Source: Egerieenecus merdigallinarum
GTDB taxonomy: Bacteria > Bacillota > Clostridia > Christensenellales > Aristaeellaceae
Reading direction: 5' to 3'
Length of the DNA stretch: 14,838 bases
Assembly: GCA_018711985.1 (NCBI GenBank)
Contig: DVHS01000040.1
Coordinates: forward strand, 1 to 14,838
Positions 7,012 through 13,766 of this stretch are shown here, one piece after another. The notes under the pieces are model-generated. The model was not told where the DNA came from and did not search any database. It saw only the letters and a list, made by a program, of their open reading frames with translations. The translations under genes and the position numbers were made by a program. How positions within the stretch are numbered: position 1 is the first letter of the stretch; each line of letters begins with the position of its first letter.

Positions 7012-8799
7012 TCAATCCTCCACTTGGCCGCTTTCAAACTGGGCCCGGTACATGGCGGCATAGACGCCGTTGCGCTGGAGCAGTTCCCGGTGTGTGCCGC
7101 TTTCCACAATGCGCCCCGCCTGCATGCATACAATCTTGTCGGCCCCCACAATGGTGGAAAGCCGGTGGGCGATCACAAAACAGGTGCGGCCCCGCATCAG
7201 CGCCAGCATGGCATCAGCGATGATCTTTTCCGTTTGGGTGTCCACGTTGGAGGTGGCCTCGTCCAGGATGAGCATAGGGCTTTTCACCAGCATGGCCCGG
7301 GCGATGGTAAGCAGCTGCTTCTGTCCCTTGGAAATATTTCCGCCGTCGCCGGTAAGCAGGGTATCGTACCCTTGTGGCAAAGAGAGGATGGTTTGGTGGA
7401 TGTGTGCGGCCTTGGCGGCGGCAATCACATCGTCACGGGTAACATCCTGGGCGCCGTAGGCGATGTTCTCATAAATGGTGCCTTCAAAAAGCCAGGTATC
7501 CTGCAAAACCATGGTATACTGCCGGCGCAGGCTTTGCCGCTGATAGGCGCGAATGTCCCGGCTGTCCAGCATGGCCGCGCCCTGGGTAACGTCGTAGAAG
7601 CGCATGAGCAGGTTAATCAGCGTGGTCTTGCCACAGCCAGTGGCGCCCACAATGGCCACCACCTGCCCAGGCGATACATCCAGGCTGATGTGGTGGAGAA
7701 TTTCCTGCCCCGGTTGATATCCAAAGCAGATGTCCCGCAGGGAAACTGCGCCCTGACAATCGCGCACCGGCAGTGCGTCGGGGGAATCGGCGGGTTCGGG
7801 CTCTGCGTCAATCAGGGCCAGCACGCGCTCCGCAGCCGCCAGGGCGGACTGCAATTCGCTAATCAGGTTGGCAAACTCGTTAATGGGACCGGAGAACTTG
7901 CGGGAATACAGCACGAAGGAGGATATGTTTCCCAGGGAAATACTGCCGCCCATGTACATCAGCGCACCGAAGAGACTGACCAGCGCCAAGGATAAATTGC
8001 TCAGAAAGTTGACCGTGGGGCCGGTGACGGAGCCGAAGGCATCGGCGTTATAGTTGGCTTCCACCGCCGCGTTGCTCTTTTCCTCAAACTGAGCCTGGAA
8101 GATATCCTCACGGCCGTAGGCCTTCACGGTTTTCAGTCCGCTGACCATCTCCTCCACGTATCCGTTCATTTCCCCCAGGGTGCGGCTGCGGGCACGGTAA
8201 AGCGGACGAACCCGCTTGGAACGATAACGGGTGAAGATGAGGGAGAGGGGAATGGTTACGGCAAACACCAATACCAGCAAGGGCGACAGCGCCAGCATCA
8301 TGTACAGGGAGCCGCCCACGGTGATGAGACTGGACAGCATCTGGGTCAGGTCGTTGGAAAGGGAAGCGTTGACGGTATCCACATCATAGGAGTAAACGGA
8401 GATCACGTCACCGGTCTGGTGCGTGTCAAAGAAACTGACAGGCATCTCGCCCAGGCGCTGAAACAGATCCTTGCGCATTTGATAAACCACGCTGCGGCTG
8501 AGGCGCACCATCAGCCGGGCCAGCAGATAGCTCATCAGCGCTGAGGCCGCGGCGCACAGAATCATCAAAAGCACATAGCGAAGTACCACCGGAAAATCCA
8601 CGTTGCCGGGAATAATGGCATCAATGGCGGTGCCGGAAAGCCGCGGGGAAACCAGGGACAATATGTTGCCCGCCACGGAAAGCACAACGGCCAGAACAAT
8701 CAGCCAAAGATGGGGACGGAAATATTGGAACAGGCGGCGCAAGACCTGCGCCGGACGGCGCTTGGGGCGCTCAAAGGCTCCACCGGGTCCACGATTCAT
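7012..8799 (-). CDS. ABC exporter half-transporter, ATPase-competent subunit
   Basis: 595 aa type IV (multidrug-type) exporter subunit, with an N-terminal six-helix transmembrane domain (about residues 30-310) and a C-terminal nucleotide-binding domain. NBD motifs are Walker A GATGCGKT (385-392), Q-loop Q433, Walker B MLILDE with the catalytic E514, D-loop SNVD, and H-loop H545. The signature reads ISKGQKQ (489-495) instead of LSGGQ, a degenerate form. Its ATG overlaps the stop of the preceding transporter gene by 4 bp (ATGA), so the two are translationally coupled. Together they fit heterodimeric exporters such as LmrCD, BmrCD and TM287/288, in which this subunit supplies the consensus Walker B glutamate. 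The substrate is unknown; drug or lipid-like compounds are plausible given the MarR gene. Confidence 0.95.
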   Translation of the reverse strand: MNRGPGGAFERPKRRPAQVLRRLFQYFRPHLWLIVLAVVLSVAGNILSLVSPRLSGTAIDAIIPGNVDFPVVLRYVLLMILCAAASALMSYLLARLMVRLSRSVVYQMRKDLFQRLGEMPVSFFDTHQTGDVISVYSYDVDTVNASLSNDLTQMLSSLITVGGSLYMMLALSPLLVLVFAVTIPLSLIFTRYRSKRVRPLYRARSRTLGEMNGYVEEMVSGLKTVKAYGREDIFQAQFEEKSNAAVEANYNADAFGSVTGPTVNFLSNLSLALVSLFGALMYMGGSISLGNISSFVLYSRKFSGPINEFANLISELQSALAAAERVLALIDAEPEPADSPDALPVRDCQGAVSLRDICFGYQPGQEILHHISLDVSPGQVVAIVGATGCGKTTLINLLMRFYDVTQGAAMLDSRDIRAYQRQSLRRQYTMVLQDTWLFEGTIYENIAYGAQDVTRDDVIAAAKAAHIHQTILSLPQGYDTLLTGDGGNISKGQKQLLTIARAMLVKSPMLILDEATSNVDTQTEKIIADAMLALMRGRTCFVIAHRLSTIVGADKIVCMQAGRIVESGTHRELLQRNGVYAAMYRAQFESGQVED

Positions 8800-10511
8800 A
8801 CGGCCTCGACCTCCTCTCCTACTTGCAGGTGGTACAGTTCGCGGTACATGGGGCAGGTACGCATCAGTTCCTCATGGGACCCCAGGCCCACCTGCTGCCC
8901 CTGATCCAGGACAAGAATTTGATCGCAATCCCGCACGGCGGTAACCCGCTGTGCCACAATCACCGTCGCGCTGAGCCCCTTGCGCTGCTTCAAGGCCCGG
9001 CGAAGATCTGCATCGGTTTTATAGTCCAAGGCAGAGGAACAGTCGTCCAGCAGCAAAATTTGCGGATTTCCTGCCAGGGCGCGGGCGATGAGCAGGCGCT
9101 GCTTCTGCCCGCCGCTTAGGTTGGAGCCGCGGGACGTAAGCATGGCATCAAAGCCGTCTTCCTTTTGCAAAATGAAATCGGCCTGGGCTGTCCGGGCAGC
9201 CTGATGGACGGAATCAGCGCTGATTTCCCGGCCAAAGCGGATATTGGCGTCAATGGTATCGGCCATGAGAAAATCGCTTTGGAGCACCACGCCAATGCGG
9301 CTGCGCAGGACATCGTTGTCCAGGCTGCGCAAGGGTACCCCGGAGAGCAGGATCTCTCCCTCATCCGGGTCGTAGAAGCGCTGCAACAGGCTAAGCACCG
9401 TGGTTTTACCGCTGCCCGTGGGGCCGATGATCCCCAGGGTACCGCCGGGCTGTACGGCGAAGTTCAGCGGCCCAAGATCGGTGTGCACCTTATTATAGGA
9501 AAACCGGACATCCCGAAAACGGATTGCGCTCTGATCTTTTTGCACGGGCGCTGGCACAGGGGTGAGCTCCACAGGTGCGGTGAGAACCTCTTCCACGCGG
9601 CGGGCGCTGGCCGCACCCTTGGAGTAGAAGGTGAAGATTCGGGAGATCATCAGCAACGCATTCAAAATAATGGTGAAATAGCTTAGAAAGGCGATAATTT
9701 TGCCCGGCTGGGTCAGGCCGTATTGTACCCGCACGGCACCTACCCAGATCACCACCGCCAATCCGGCGCTGAGCAGAAAGTTCATCACCGGGCCGGTAAG
9801 GGCCATGGTGTTGGCAGCCTTCGCTTCCCGCTGCATGTTATCCCGGCTGATTTCGTCAAAACGGCGGCGTTCCCAGTCTGTTTTGGAAAGCGCCTTGATG
9901 ACCCGGGCGCCGGTCATGTTTTCCTGCACCTTGCGTACCAAACGGTCCAGACTTTGCTGGGACGCCTCGTACAAGCGTACACCGTGGCGGGAGGCGTACA
10001 CCATGGTGATGCCCAGCAGCGGCAAGGTGGCAATGAGCACCAGGGAAAGCACCGGCTCCAGCGTCAGCGCCACCAGGATGCCGCCCAGCAGCAGCATGGG
10101 CGCACGTACGCCCAGGCGTTGCATGCGGTCAATCATTTGGTGAACATTATAGATGTCGCTGTTGATGCGGGACATCAGGGATGGCACGGTGAAATGGTCC
10201 ACCTGGGCACAGGAAAGATGCATGGTCTTGTGGTACAGGTCAGAGCGCAGGCGGCGGGTAATATCCCGGGAAGTGGCGCAGGACATATAGTTGGCGATGG
10301 CATTACCAGCCAGTGCCAACAGAGAGCAAAGCACCATGAGCCCGCCCCGCAGCCACGCGCCTTGAAGATCACCCACGGCGGCACAGTCATCCAGTATGGA
10401 GGAGAGCAGCCAGGGCAAGTAAAGCTCTATCACTGTGCCGCCGATTTTGATCACCATGGTCAGGCCGATCCTGGAGAGCTTGGGGCGGATATACTGATAA
10501 ACTGTGCGCAT
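8796..10511 (-). CDS. ABC exporter half-transporter, degenerate-site subunit
   Basis: 571 aa exporter subunit with fused transmembrane and nucleotide-binding domains. I chose the ATG at 10511 because it overlaps the MarR stop by one base (TGATG) and has GGGGG about 8 bases upstream; an ATG at 10538 would add nine residues inside the MarR gene. Motifs are Walker A GPTGSGKT (363-370), Q-loop Q411, an intact signature LSGGQKQ (465-471), and Walker B ILLLDD. The catalytic glutamate is replaced by D490 and the H-loop histidine by Q521 (VAQR). These are the hallmark changes of the inactive-site partner in heterodimeric exporters. The degenerate signature of the downstream subunit would face this Walker A/B pair. 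Membrane-embedded; co-transcribed with marR and the next gene. Confidence 0.94.
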   Translation of the reverse strand: MRTVYQYIRPKLSRIGLTMVIKIGGTVIELYLPWLLSSILDDCAAVGDLQGAWLRGGLMVLCSLLALAGNAIANYMSCATSRDITRRLRSDLYHKTMHLSCAQVDHFTVPSLMSRINSDIYNVHQMIDRMQRLGVRAPMLLLGGILVALTLEPVLSLVLIATLPLLGITMVYASRHGVRLYEASQQSLDRLVRKVQENMTGARVIKALSKTDWERRRFDEISRDNMQREAKAANTMALTGPVMNFLLSAGLAVVIWVGAVRVQYGLTQPGKIIAFLSYFTIILNALLMISRIFTFYSKGAASARRVEEVLTAPVELTPVPAPVQKDQSAIRFRDVRFSYNKVHTDLGPLNFAVQPGGTLGIIGPTGSGKTTVLSLLQRFYDPDEGEILLSGVPLRSLDNDVLRSRIGVVLQSDFLMADTIDANIRFGREISADSVHQAARTAQADFILQKEDGFDAMLTSRGSNLSGGQKQRLLIARALAGNPQILLLDDCSSALDYKTDADLRRALKQRKGLSATVIVAQRVTAVRDCDQILVLDQGQQVGLGSHEELMRTCPMYRELYHLQVGEEVEAV

Positions 10512-10948
10512 CAGTCCTGCCCCCTTTCCGTGGCCCATGCCTCAGCACGGTCCGCCACACGGTTGAGCAACGCGAGCAAGGTATCCGCTTCCTGGGGGGA
10601 AAGGCTGGCAGTAAGATAGTCGCTCCATTCCGTAAGCATCTGATGCAGCTGTGGAATGACTGCCTCCGCCTTGGGCGTGGGATAGACCCGCAGGGCACGG
10701 CGATCCTGGGAACAAGGAGTGCGGGTAATCCAGCCGTTTGTCTCCAGGGCAGCCAGCTTTCGGGCAACGCTGCTCTTGTGAACATGAAGGCCTTGCGCCA
10801 GCTCCTCCTGGGTTTGCCCCGGCTGACGGCAAATGCGCAGAATATACGGTACCTGGCAGCCGGATAAGCTGGTGTCATCCAGCTGCGTATCACGGTACAG
10901 ATTGGTACAACGGTTAATAATATTGATGGTACGTGTCAATATCTCCAT
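10511..10948 (-). CDS. MarR-family transcriptional regulator
   Basis: 145 aa winged-helix repressor, expected to act as a dimer and to be released by a small ligand or oxidation. The recognition region (about residues 47-73, QEELAQGLHVHKSSVARKLA) is followed by the family's wing motif DRRALRVYPT (82-91). Three cysteines near the dimerisation helices (14, 31, 40) and one before the wing (79) could allow redox sensing, but that is speculative. The ATG at 10948 has AAGGAGA (10954-10960). It is the first gene of the operon with the two ABC subunits, so it probably represses its own promoter and the exporter. Two inverted repeats next to the -10 box support this. Confidence 0.93.
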   Translation of the reverse strand: MEILTRTINIINRCTNLYRDTQLDDTSLSGCQVPYILRICRQPGQTQEELAQGLHVHKSSVARKLAALETNGWITRTPCSQDRRALRVYPTPKAEAVIPQLHQMLTEWSDYLTASLSPQEADTLLALLNRVADRAEAWATERGQD

Positions 10949-10969
10949 GGCCGTCTCCTTGTGTATTCA

Positions 10970-10997
10970 GTTGCTAGATCAACGATTGCGTGCGCAA
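10970..10997 (-). promoter_or_regulatory. probable MarR operator: two inverted repeats
   Basis: Two adjacent inverted repeats lie just downstream of the marR -10 box: TTGCG-N2-CGCAA at 10986-10997 and GTTG-N6-CAAC at 10970-10983. Their centres are 15 bp apart. The first would cover the transcription start and the second the early leader. The TTG...CAA form resembles operators described for MarR-family repressors. That this MarR binds them is inference. Confidence 0.5.
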
Positions 10998-10999
10998 CC

Positions 11000-11028
11000 A
11001 TTTTATAAAAAGGAAAGCAAAATGTCAA
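11000..11028 (-). promoter_or_regulatory. promoter for marR-ABC exporter operon
   Basis: On the minus strand, a perfect TTGACA (11023-11028) stands 17 bp from TAAAAT (11000-11005), which is 5 of 6 to consensus. The expected start is near 10993, inside the first inverted repeat of the putative operator. Confidence 0.82.
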
Positions 11029-11109
11029 GTCACTGGAAGGAAAAATATGGAAACAGCAAAGGGCGTGCAACCACAGCACTTGCTATTAGAATATGCTTAA
11101 ATTTCCAAT

Positions 11110-11149
11110 ATACATTGACAGATGATGTATCTATAAATATAATGTATCT
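11110..11149 (+). promoter_or_regulatory. possible PadR operator repeats
   Basis: ATGTATCT occurs twice in direct orientation, at 11125-11132 (inside the spacer) and 11142-11149 (from the end of the -10 to the start site). ATACAT at 11110-11115 also forms an inverted repeat with ATGTAT at 11125-11130 around the -35. PadR-type repressors are known to bind ATGT/ACAT half-sites. The spacing here is not the usual ATGT-N8-ACAT, so this is tentative. Confidence 0.38.
11115..11143 (+). promoter_or_regulatory. consensus promoter for padR-DUF4097 operon
   Basis: TTGACA (11115-11120) and TATAAT (11138-11143) are both perfect and exactly 17 bp apart. The expected start is near 11150, only about 13 nt before the ATG at 11163, so the leader is very short and starts at or just inside the ribosome binding site (11151-11158). 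A promoter this strong normally needs a repressor. Confidence 0.85.
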
Positions 11150-11162
11150 CGGAGGTGAGCCT

Positions 11163-11489
11163 ATGGCGTTGACGGCGGATATTCTGCGGGGATATACGGA
11201 CACCATCATCCTACGCCAGCTTGCGGCAGGCGACAGCTATGGCTACCAAATCAATAAGCAAGTGGCGCAAATAACAGACGGAATTTTTGAGATGAAGGAA
11301 GCGACGCTTTACACGGCCTTTCGACGGCTGGAGGGCGCTGGACTAATCCGTGCCTACTGGGGCGATGAGCAAAGCGGAGCACGGCGGCGGTACTATGCCT
11401 TGACCGAAAGCGGCCGGGAACGGCTGCGTCAGGACTGCCTGGCATGGCAGGAAACCCGACGGCTGCTGGACAGGCTGCTGGAACCATGA
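11163..11489 (+). CDS. PadR-family transcriptional regulator
   Basis: 108 aa, the short PadR type with only the winged helix and a C-terminal dimerisation helix. The start at 11163 follows GGAGGTGA (11151-11158); longer readings upstream run through the promoter and are not credible. Family features are the opening RGYTDTIILRQLAAGDSYGYQI (read from residue 9), the recognition part KEATLYTAFRRLEGAGLI (45-62), and the wing with GARRRYYALTESG (72-84). PadR proteins of this size usually repress their own operon. Here the operon includes the HAAS/DUF4097 gene 41 nt downstream, a common Firmicutes pairing. The inducing signal cannot be read from the sequence. Confidence 0.93.
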   Translation: MALTADILRGYTDTIILRQLAAGDSYGYQINKQVAQITDGIFEMKEATLYTAFRRLEGAGLIRAYWGDEQSGARRRYYALTESGRERLRQDCLAWQETRRLLDRLLEP

Positions 11490-11530
11490 CCCATACCGGA
11501 TTGTGTCTGAAAAAATAGGAGGAACAGCGT

Positions 11531-12589
11531 ATGAACGAAACTGTAAAGCGCATTGTGGAGATACTATTTCAGGATACGGAAATGACCGAAGAAGTGCAGG
11601 CCATGCGGGATGAACTGATGGATAACTGCCAGCAGCGATATGAGGACCTGGTTGCCCAGGGGCGCAGCGAGGATGAAGCCATCGCCCTGGTGGTGGAGAG
11701 CCTCAAGGGTATGGAAGAAGTCATTGGCGCCTATCCGCGGTCAAGAAGTGCAGCGTCCCATGCCCAGGAAACGGATGAAGACGGCAGGGTACTGTATTTC
11801 CCCGCGGCGCAGGTAAAGCGGGTGGACGTGAACCTGCTCTCTCAGGATATAGCCCTGGTACCAGGACAAGGCGACCAGGTGGTAGTTCACTTGAAGGGAA
11901 AGGAAGGCATCCATCTGAACGCGCGGCTGGCAGGCGAAACCCTGTACATTACCCGGCAGGAGGAAAACGCGGGAAAGGGCTCACGATGGTGGGGATGGGT
12001 ATGGTTCTCTTCCTGGGGGGAAGAGGTGGAGGTGGAGCTTCCGGCTTCCTGCTGCCCCAGGCTAACCGTACATACCACCAGCGGCGATTTGCGGATGCGG
12101 GACATCGCGGTTCAGGATGTGCGCCTGGACACCATGAGCGGGGACATTACCCTACAGGTGGACCCGGCGCACCGCATGCGGGAGATAATGCTCAAGAGCA
12201 CCTCGGGGGACATCAACGTGGCATGCAGTGCGGAGCGCATGGAGTTTCAAAGCATGAGTGGGGACGTGACTTTCCGCGGAGATTGTCCTGAGCTCACAGC
12301 CCAGTCCATCAGCGGAGATGTGGACCTGCAGGGGTGTTTTGAACAGGCACGAATGAAGTCCACCAGCGGTGATATATGCCTTGAGGAACAGGGCCATGCC
12401 CTGCGCCAGGTGGATGCGAAAACCACCAGCGGGGATGTGGACATCCGCTTGCCCAAGGATATCCCCAGCGTTCATTTCACGGGAAAAAGCAGCGTAGGTG
12501 ACATACGCAACCATTTCCCGGATTTGGGCATGGAAAATAGCGTATGCATCAACGCGCAAACCACCAGCGGAGACGTAAAAATCCGCTGA
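11531..12589 (+). CDS. HAAS-like / DUF4097 repeat protein, no membrane segment
   Basis: 352 aa. The N-terminal 70 residues are helical and acidic (NETVKRIVEILFQ to GMEEVIGAYP) and resemble the HAAS/DUF1700-type domain that accompanies PadR regulators. Residues from about 85 to the end form a DUF4097-type beta-solenoid, with SGD-type turns starting at residues 184, 203, 225, 243, 261, 279, 300, 321 (as SVGD) and 346. A tryptophan-rich patch lies at 153-162. No signal peptide or transmembrane helix is visible, although DUF4097 proteins often have a membrane helix between the two parts. The ATG at 11531 has AGGAGG at 11517-11522. It is co-transcribed with padR. Its biochemical role is unknown; a sensor or scaffold in envelope-stress signalling is only a guess. 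Confidence 0.85.
   Translation: MNETVKRIVEILFQDTEMTEEVQAMRDELMDNCQQRYEDLVAQGRSEDEAIALVVESLKGMEEVIGAYPRSRSAASHAQETDEDGRVLYFPAAQVKRVDVNLLSQDIALVPGQGDQVVVHLKGKEGIHLNARLAGETLYITRQEENAGKGSRWWGWVWFSSWGEEVEVELPASCCPRLTVHTTSGDLRMRDIAVQDVRLDTMSGDITLQVDPAHRMREIMLKSTSGDINVACSAERMEFQSMSGDVTFRGDCPELTAQSISGDVDLQGCFEQARMKSTSGDICLEEQGHALRQVDAKTTSGDVDIRLPKDIPSVHFTGKSSVGDIRNHFPDLGMENSVCINAQTTSGDVKIR
12080..12574 (+). repeat. coding repeat: nine SGD-type turns
   Basis: The DNA encodes nine copies of a (T/S)-x-SGD-(I/V/L) motif; the eighth is SVGD. Codon starts for the S are 12080, 12137, 12203, 12257, 12311, 12365, 12428, 12491 and 12566. The four from 12203 to 12365 are exactly 54 bp (18 residues) apart. Codons for S-G-D vary (agc/tcg/agt, ggc/ggg/gga/ggt, gat/gac), so this is an old protein repeat under selection and not a recent DNA duplication. 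Confidence 0.85.
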
Positions 12590-12594
12590 AACAC

Positions 12595-12635
12595 AACAAG
12601 AGCCATGTTTCCGCCGGGAAGCACGGCTCTTGTTT
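12595..12635. terminator. hairpin between convergent genes
   Basis: AACAAGAGCC (12595-12604) pairs perfectly with GGCTCTTGTT (12625-12634). Inside it, TG/CA and TTCC/GGAA pairs continue the stem to a GCCG loop. It lies 6 nt after the DUF4097 stop and 10 nt beyond the end of the convergent methyltransferase gene. T runs are short on both sides, so it may terminate weakly or act in both directions. Confidence 0.6.
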
Positions 12636-12644
12636 GCATGCGTG

Positions 12645-13766
12645 TCATTTATAAATGAAGAAGTTACACTCCAATCTGCCATTGTACAGCCGGCGCACCT
12701 TGTCTGCACGGCGGCCATAACAGCGCTCAAAGCCCGGGTGGCTGGATATGGCGCAAAGGGACCAACCGGGATGACGCTCCTTGAGCCGGCGCAGCTCCCC
12801 GTAGAGCCGCTCGCAGCTTTTGCGGTCACTAAGCCGCTCGCCATAGGGCGGGTTGGCGATAAACACTCCTTCCGTACCGGATAGCTGCAAGGTTTCCAGC
12901 GGCTGCTGGGTCAGGGTAATGCGTCCGCCCAGCTGCGCTTGCACTATGTGCCGCTTGGCCAGGGTCAGCGGCTCCTGATCGATGTCTGAGCCGCTCAGGT
13001 CATGGATGCGCTCGGGATCGTAGAGCTCCCGGGCTTGCGCGCGCAGGGCATCGGCTTCCGCCTGCGAAAAGAAAGAGAACTGCTCCATGGCAAAGGGACG
13101 GAAAAGCCCCGGCGCCCGGCGGGCCTGCTTAAAGGCAGCCTCGATGAGCAGCGTTCCCGTGCCACAGCAAGGATCATGCAGGGCAAGGCCGGGCCGCCAG
13201 GGTGAAATCTCCAGCAGAGAGGCGGCCAATGTCTCCCGCAGCGGCGCTTCACCGTTCCAGGTGCGATAACCGCGGCGGTTCAGCGCATCCCCACAGGCAT
13301 CCAGGGTGATGCGCGCCACGTCCCCGTGCAGGGCCACATCGATGGGATAACTGACCCCGGTTTCCGAAAGCCAGTCCACATGCCAGGCGTGACGCAACCG
13401 CTCCACAATGGCTTTTTTGGTGATTGCCTGGCAGTCACGCACGCTCATCAGCTGACTGCGGGCGCATTTTCCGGTGACGGGAATACGGGCGTTTCGGGGC
13501 AGAAACTCCTCCCATGGGATGGATTTCACCAGCTGAAACAGCTCCTCAAAGGTACGGGCCTCCGACTGTGCCAGCACAAGCAATACCCGGTCCGCACTGC
13601 GCAACCACAGACAGGCCCGGAAGGCATCGCTGGGAGAGCCCACAAAGGCAGCGCCACCATTCTGCGCCAGCACATCGCGCATGCCCAGTCGCTTTAGTTC
13701 TGCAGCTACAATGCCTTCCAGCCCAAAGGCGGCAGTGGCAAACCAGTGTAGTTCATTCAATCGCAT
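12645..13766 (-). CDS. ypsC: THUMP-domain 23S rRNA guanine-N2-type methyltransferase
   Basis: 373 aa SAM-dependent methyltransferase of the YpsC/RlmL group, expected to methylate guanine N2 in 23S rRNA. A ferredoxin-like and THUMP region covers about residues 5-160 and binds RNA. The Rossmann catalytic domain follows, with motif I DPCCGTGT (198-205), the acidic SDID (260-263), and the catalytic NPPYGER (305-311), typical of N2-guanine and N6-adenine enzymes. Old annotations often call this family a DNA methylase, but there is no restriction partner here. The ATG at 13766 lies 10 bp inside the 3' end of mutY, with AAGGAGC (13773-13779) also inside mutY, so the two are co-transcribed and probably coupled. 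Confidence 0.92.
   Translation of the reverse strand: MRLNELHWFATAAFGLEGIVAAELKRLGMRDVLAQNGGAAFVGSPSDAFRACLWLRSADRVLLVLAQSEARTFEELFQLVKSIPWEEFLPRNARIPVTGKCARSQLMSVRDCQAITKKAIVERLRHAWHVDWLSETGVSYPIDVALHGDVARITLDACGDALNRRGYRTWNGEAPLRETLAASLLEISPWRPGLALHDPCCGTGTLLIEAAFKQARRAPGLFRPFAMEQFSFFSQAEADALRAQARELYDPERIHDLSGSDIDQEPLTLAKRHIVQAQLGGRITLTQQPLETLQLSGTEGVFIANPPYGERLSDRKSCERLYGELRRLKERHPGWSLCAISSHPGFERCYGRRADKVRRLYNGRLECNFFIYK

Noticed and set aside
6949..7995. 348-codon plus-strand open frame opposite the ABC gene
   Set aside because: Antisense to a clear ABC transporter NBD. Its start lies in the promoter of the nuclease gene and it has no motifs of its own.
9723..10619. 298-codon plus-strand open frame opposite the second ABC gene
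   Set aside because: Shadow frame, glutamine/histidine-rich, and it crosses the MarR gene boundary.
10833..11162. N-terminal extension of the PadR reading frame
   Set aside because: It would be translated from DNA inside marR and through both promoters. The ATG at 11163 has GGAGGTGA and starts at the family's usual position.
12080..12574. Tandem DNA repeat or CRISPR-like array
   Set aside because: The periodicity is at protein level (SGD turns). The DNA codons vary and unit lengths range from 54 to about 72 bp.
12645..13766. Restriction-modification DNA methylase
   Set aside because: The NPPY motif alone suggests this, but the N-terminal THUMP-type region and YpsC/RlmL-like layout point to rRNA, and there is no endonuclease or specificity gene nearby.
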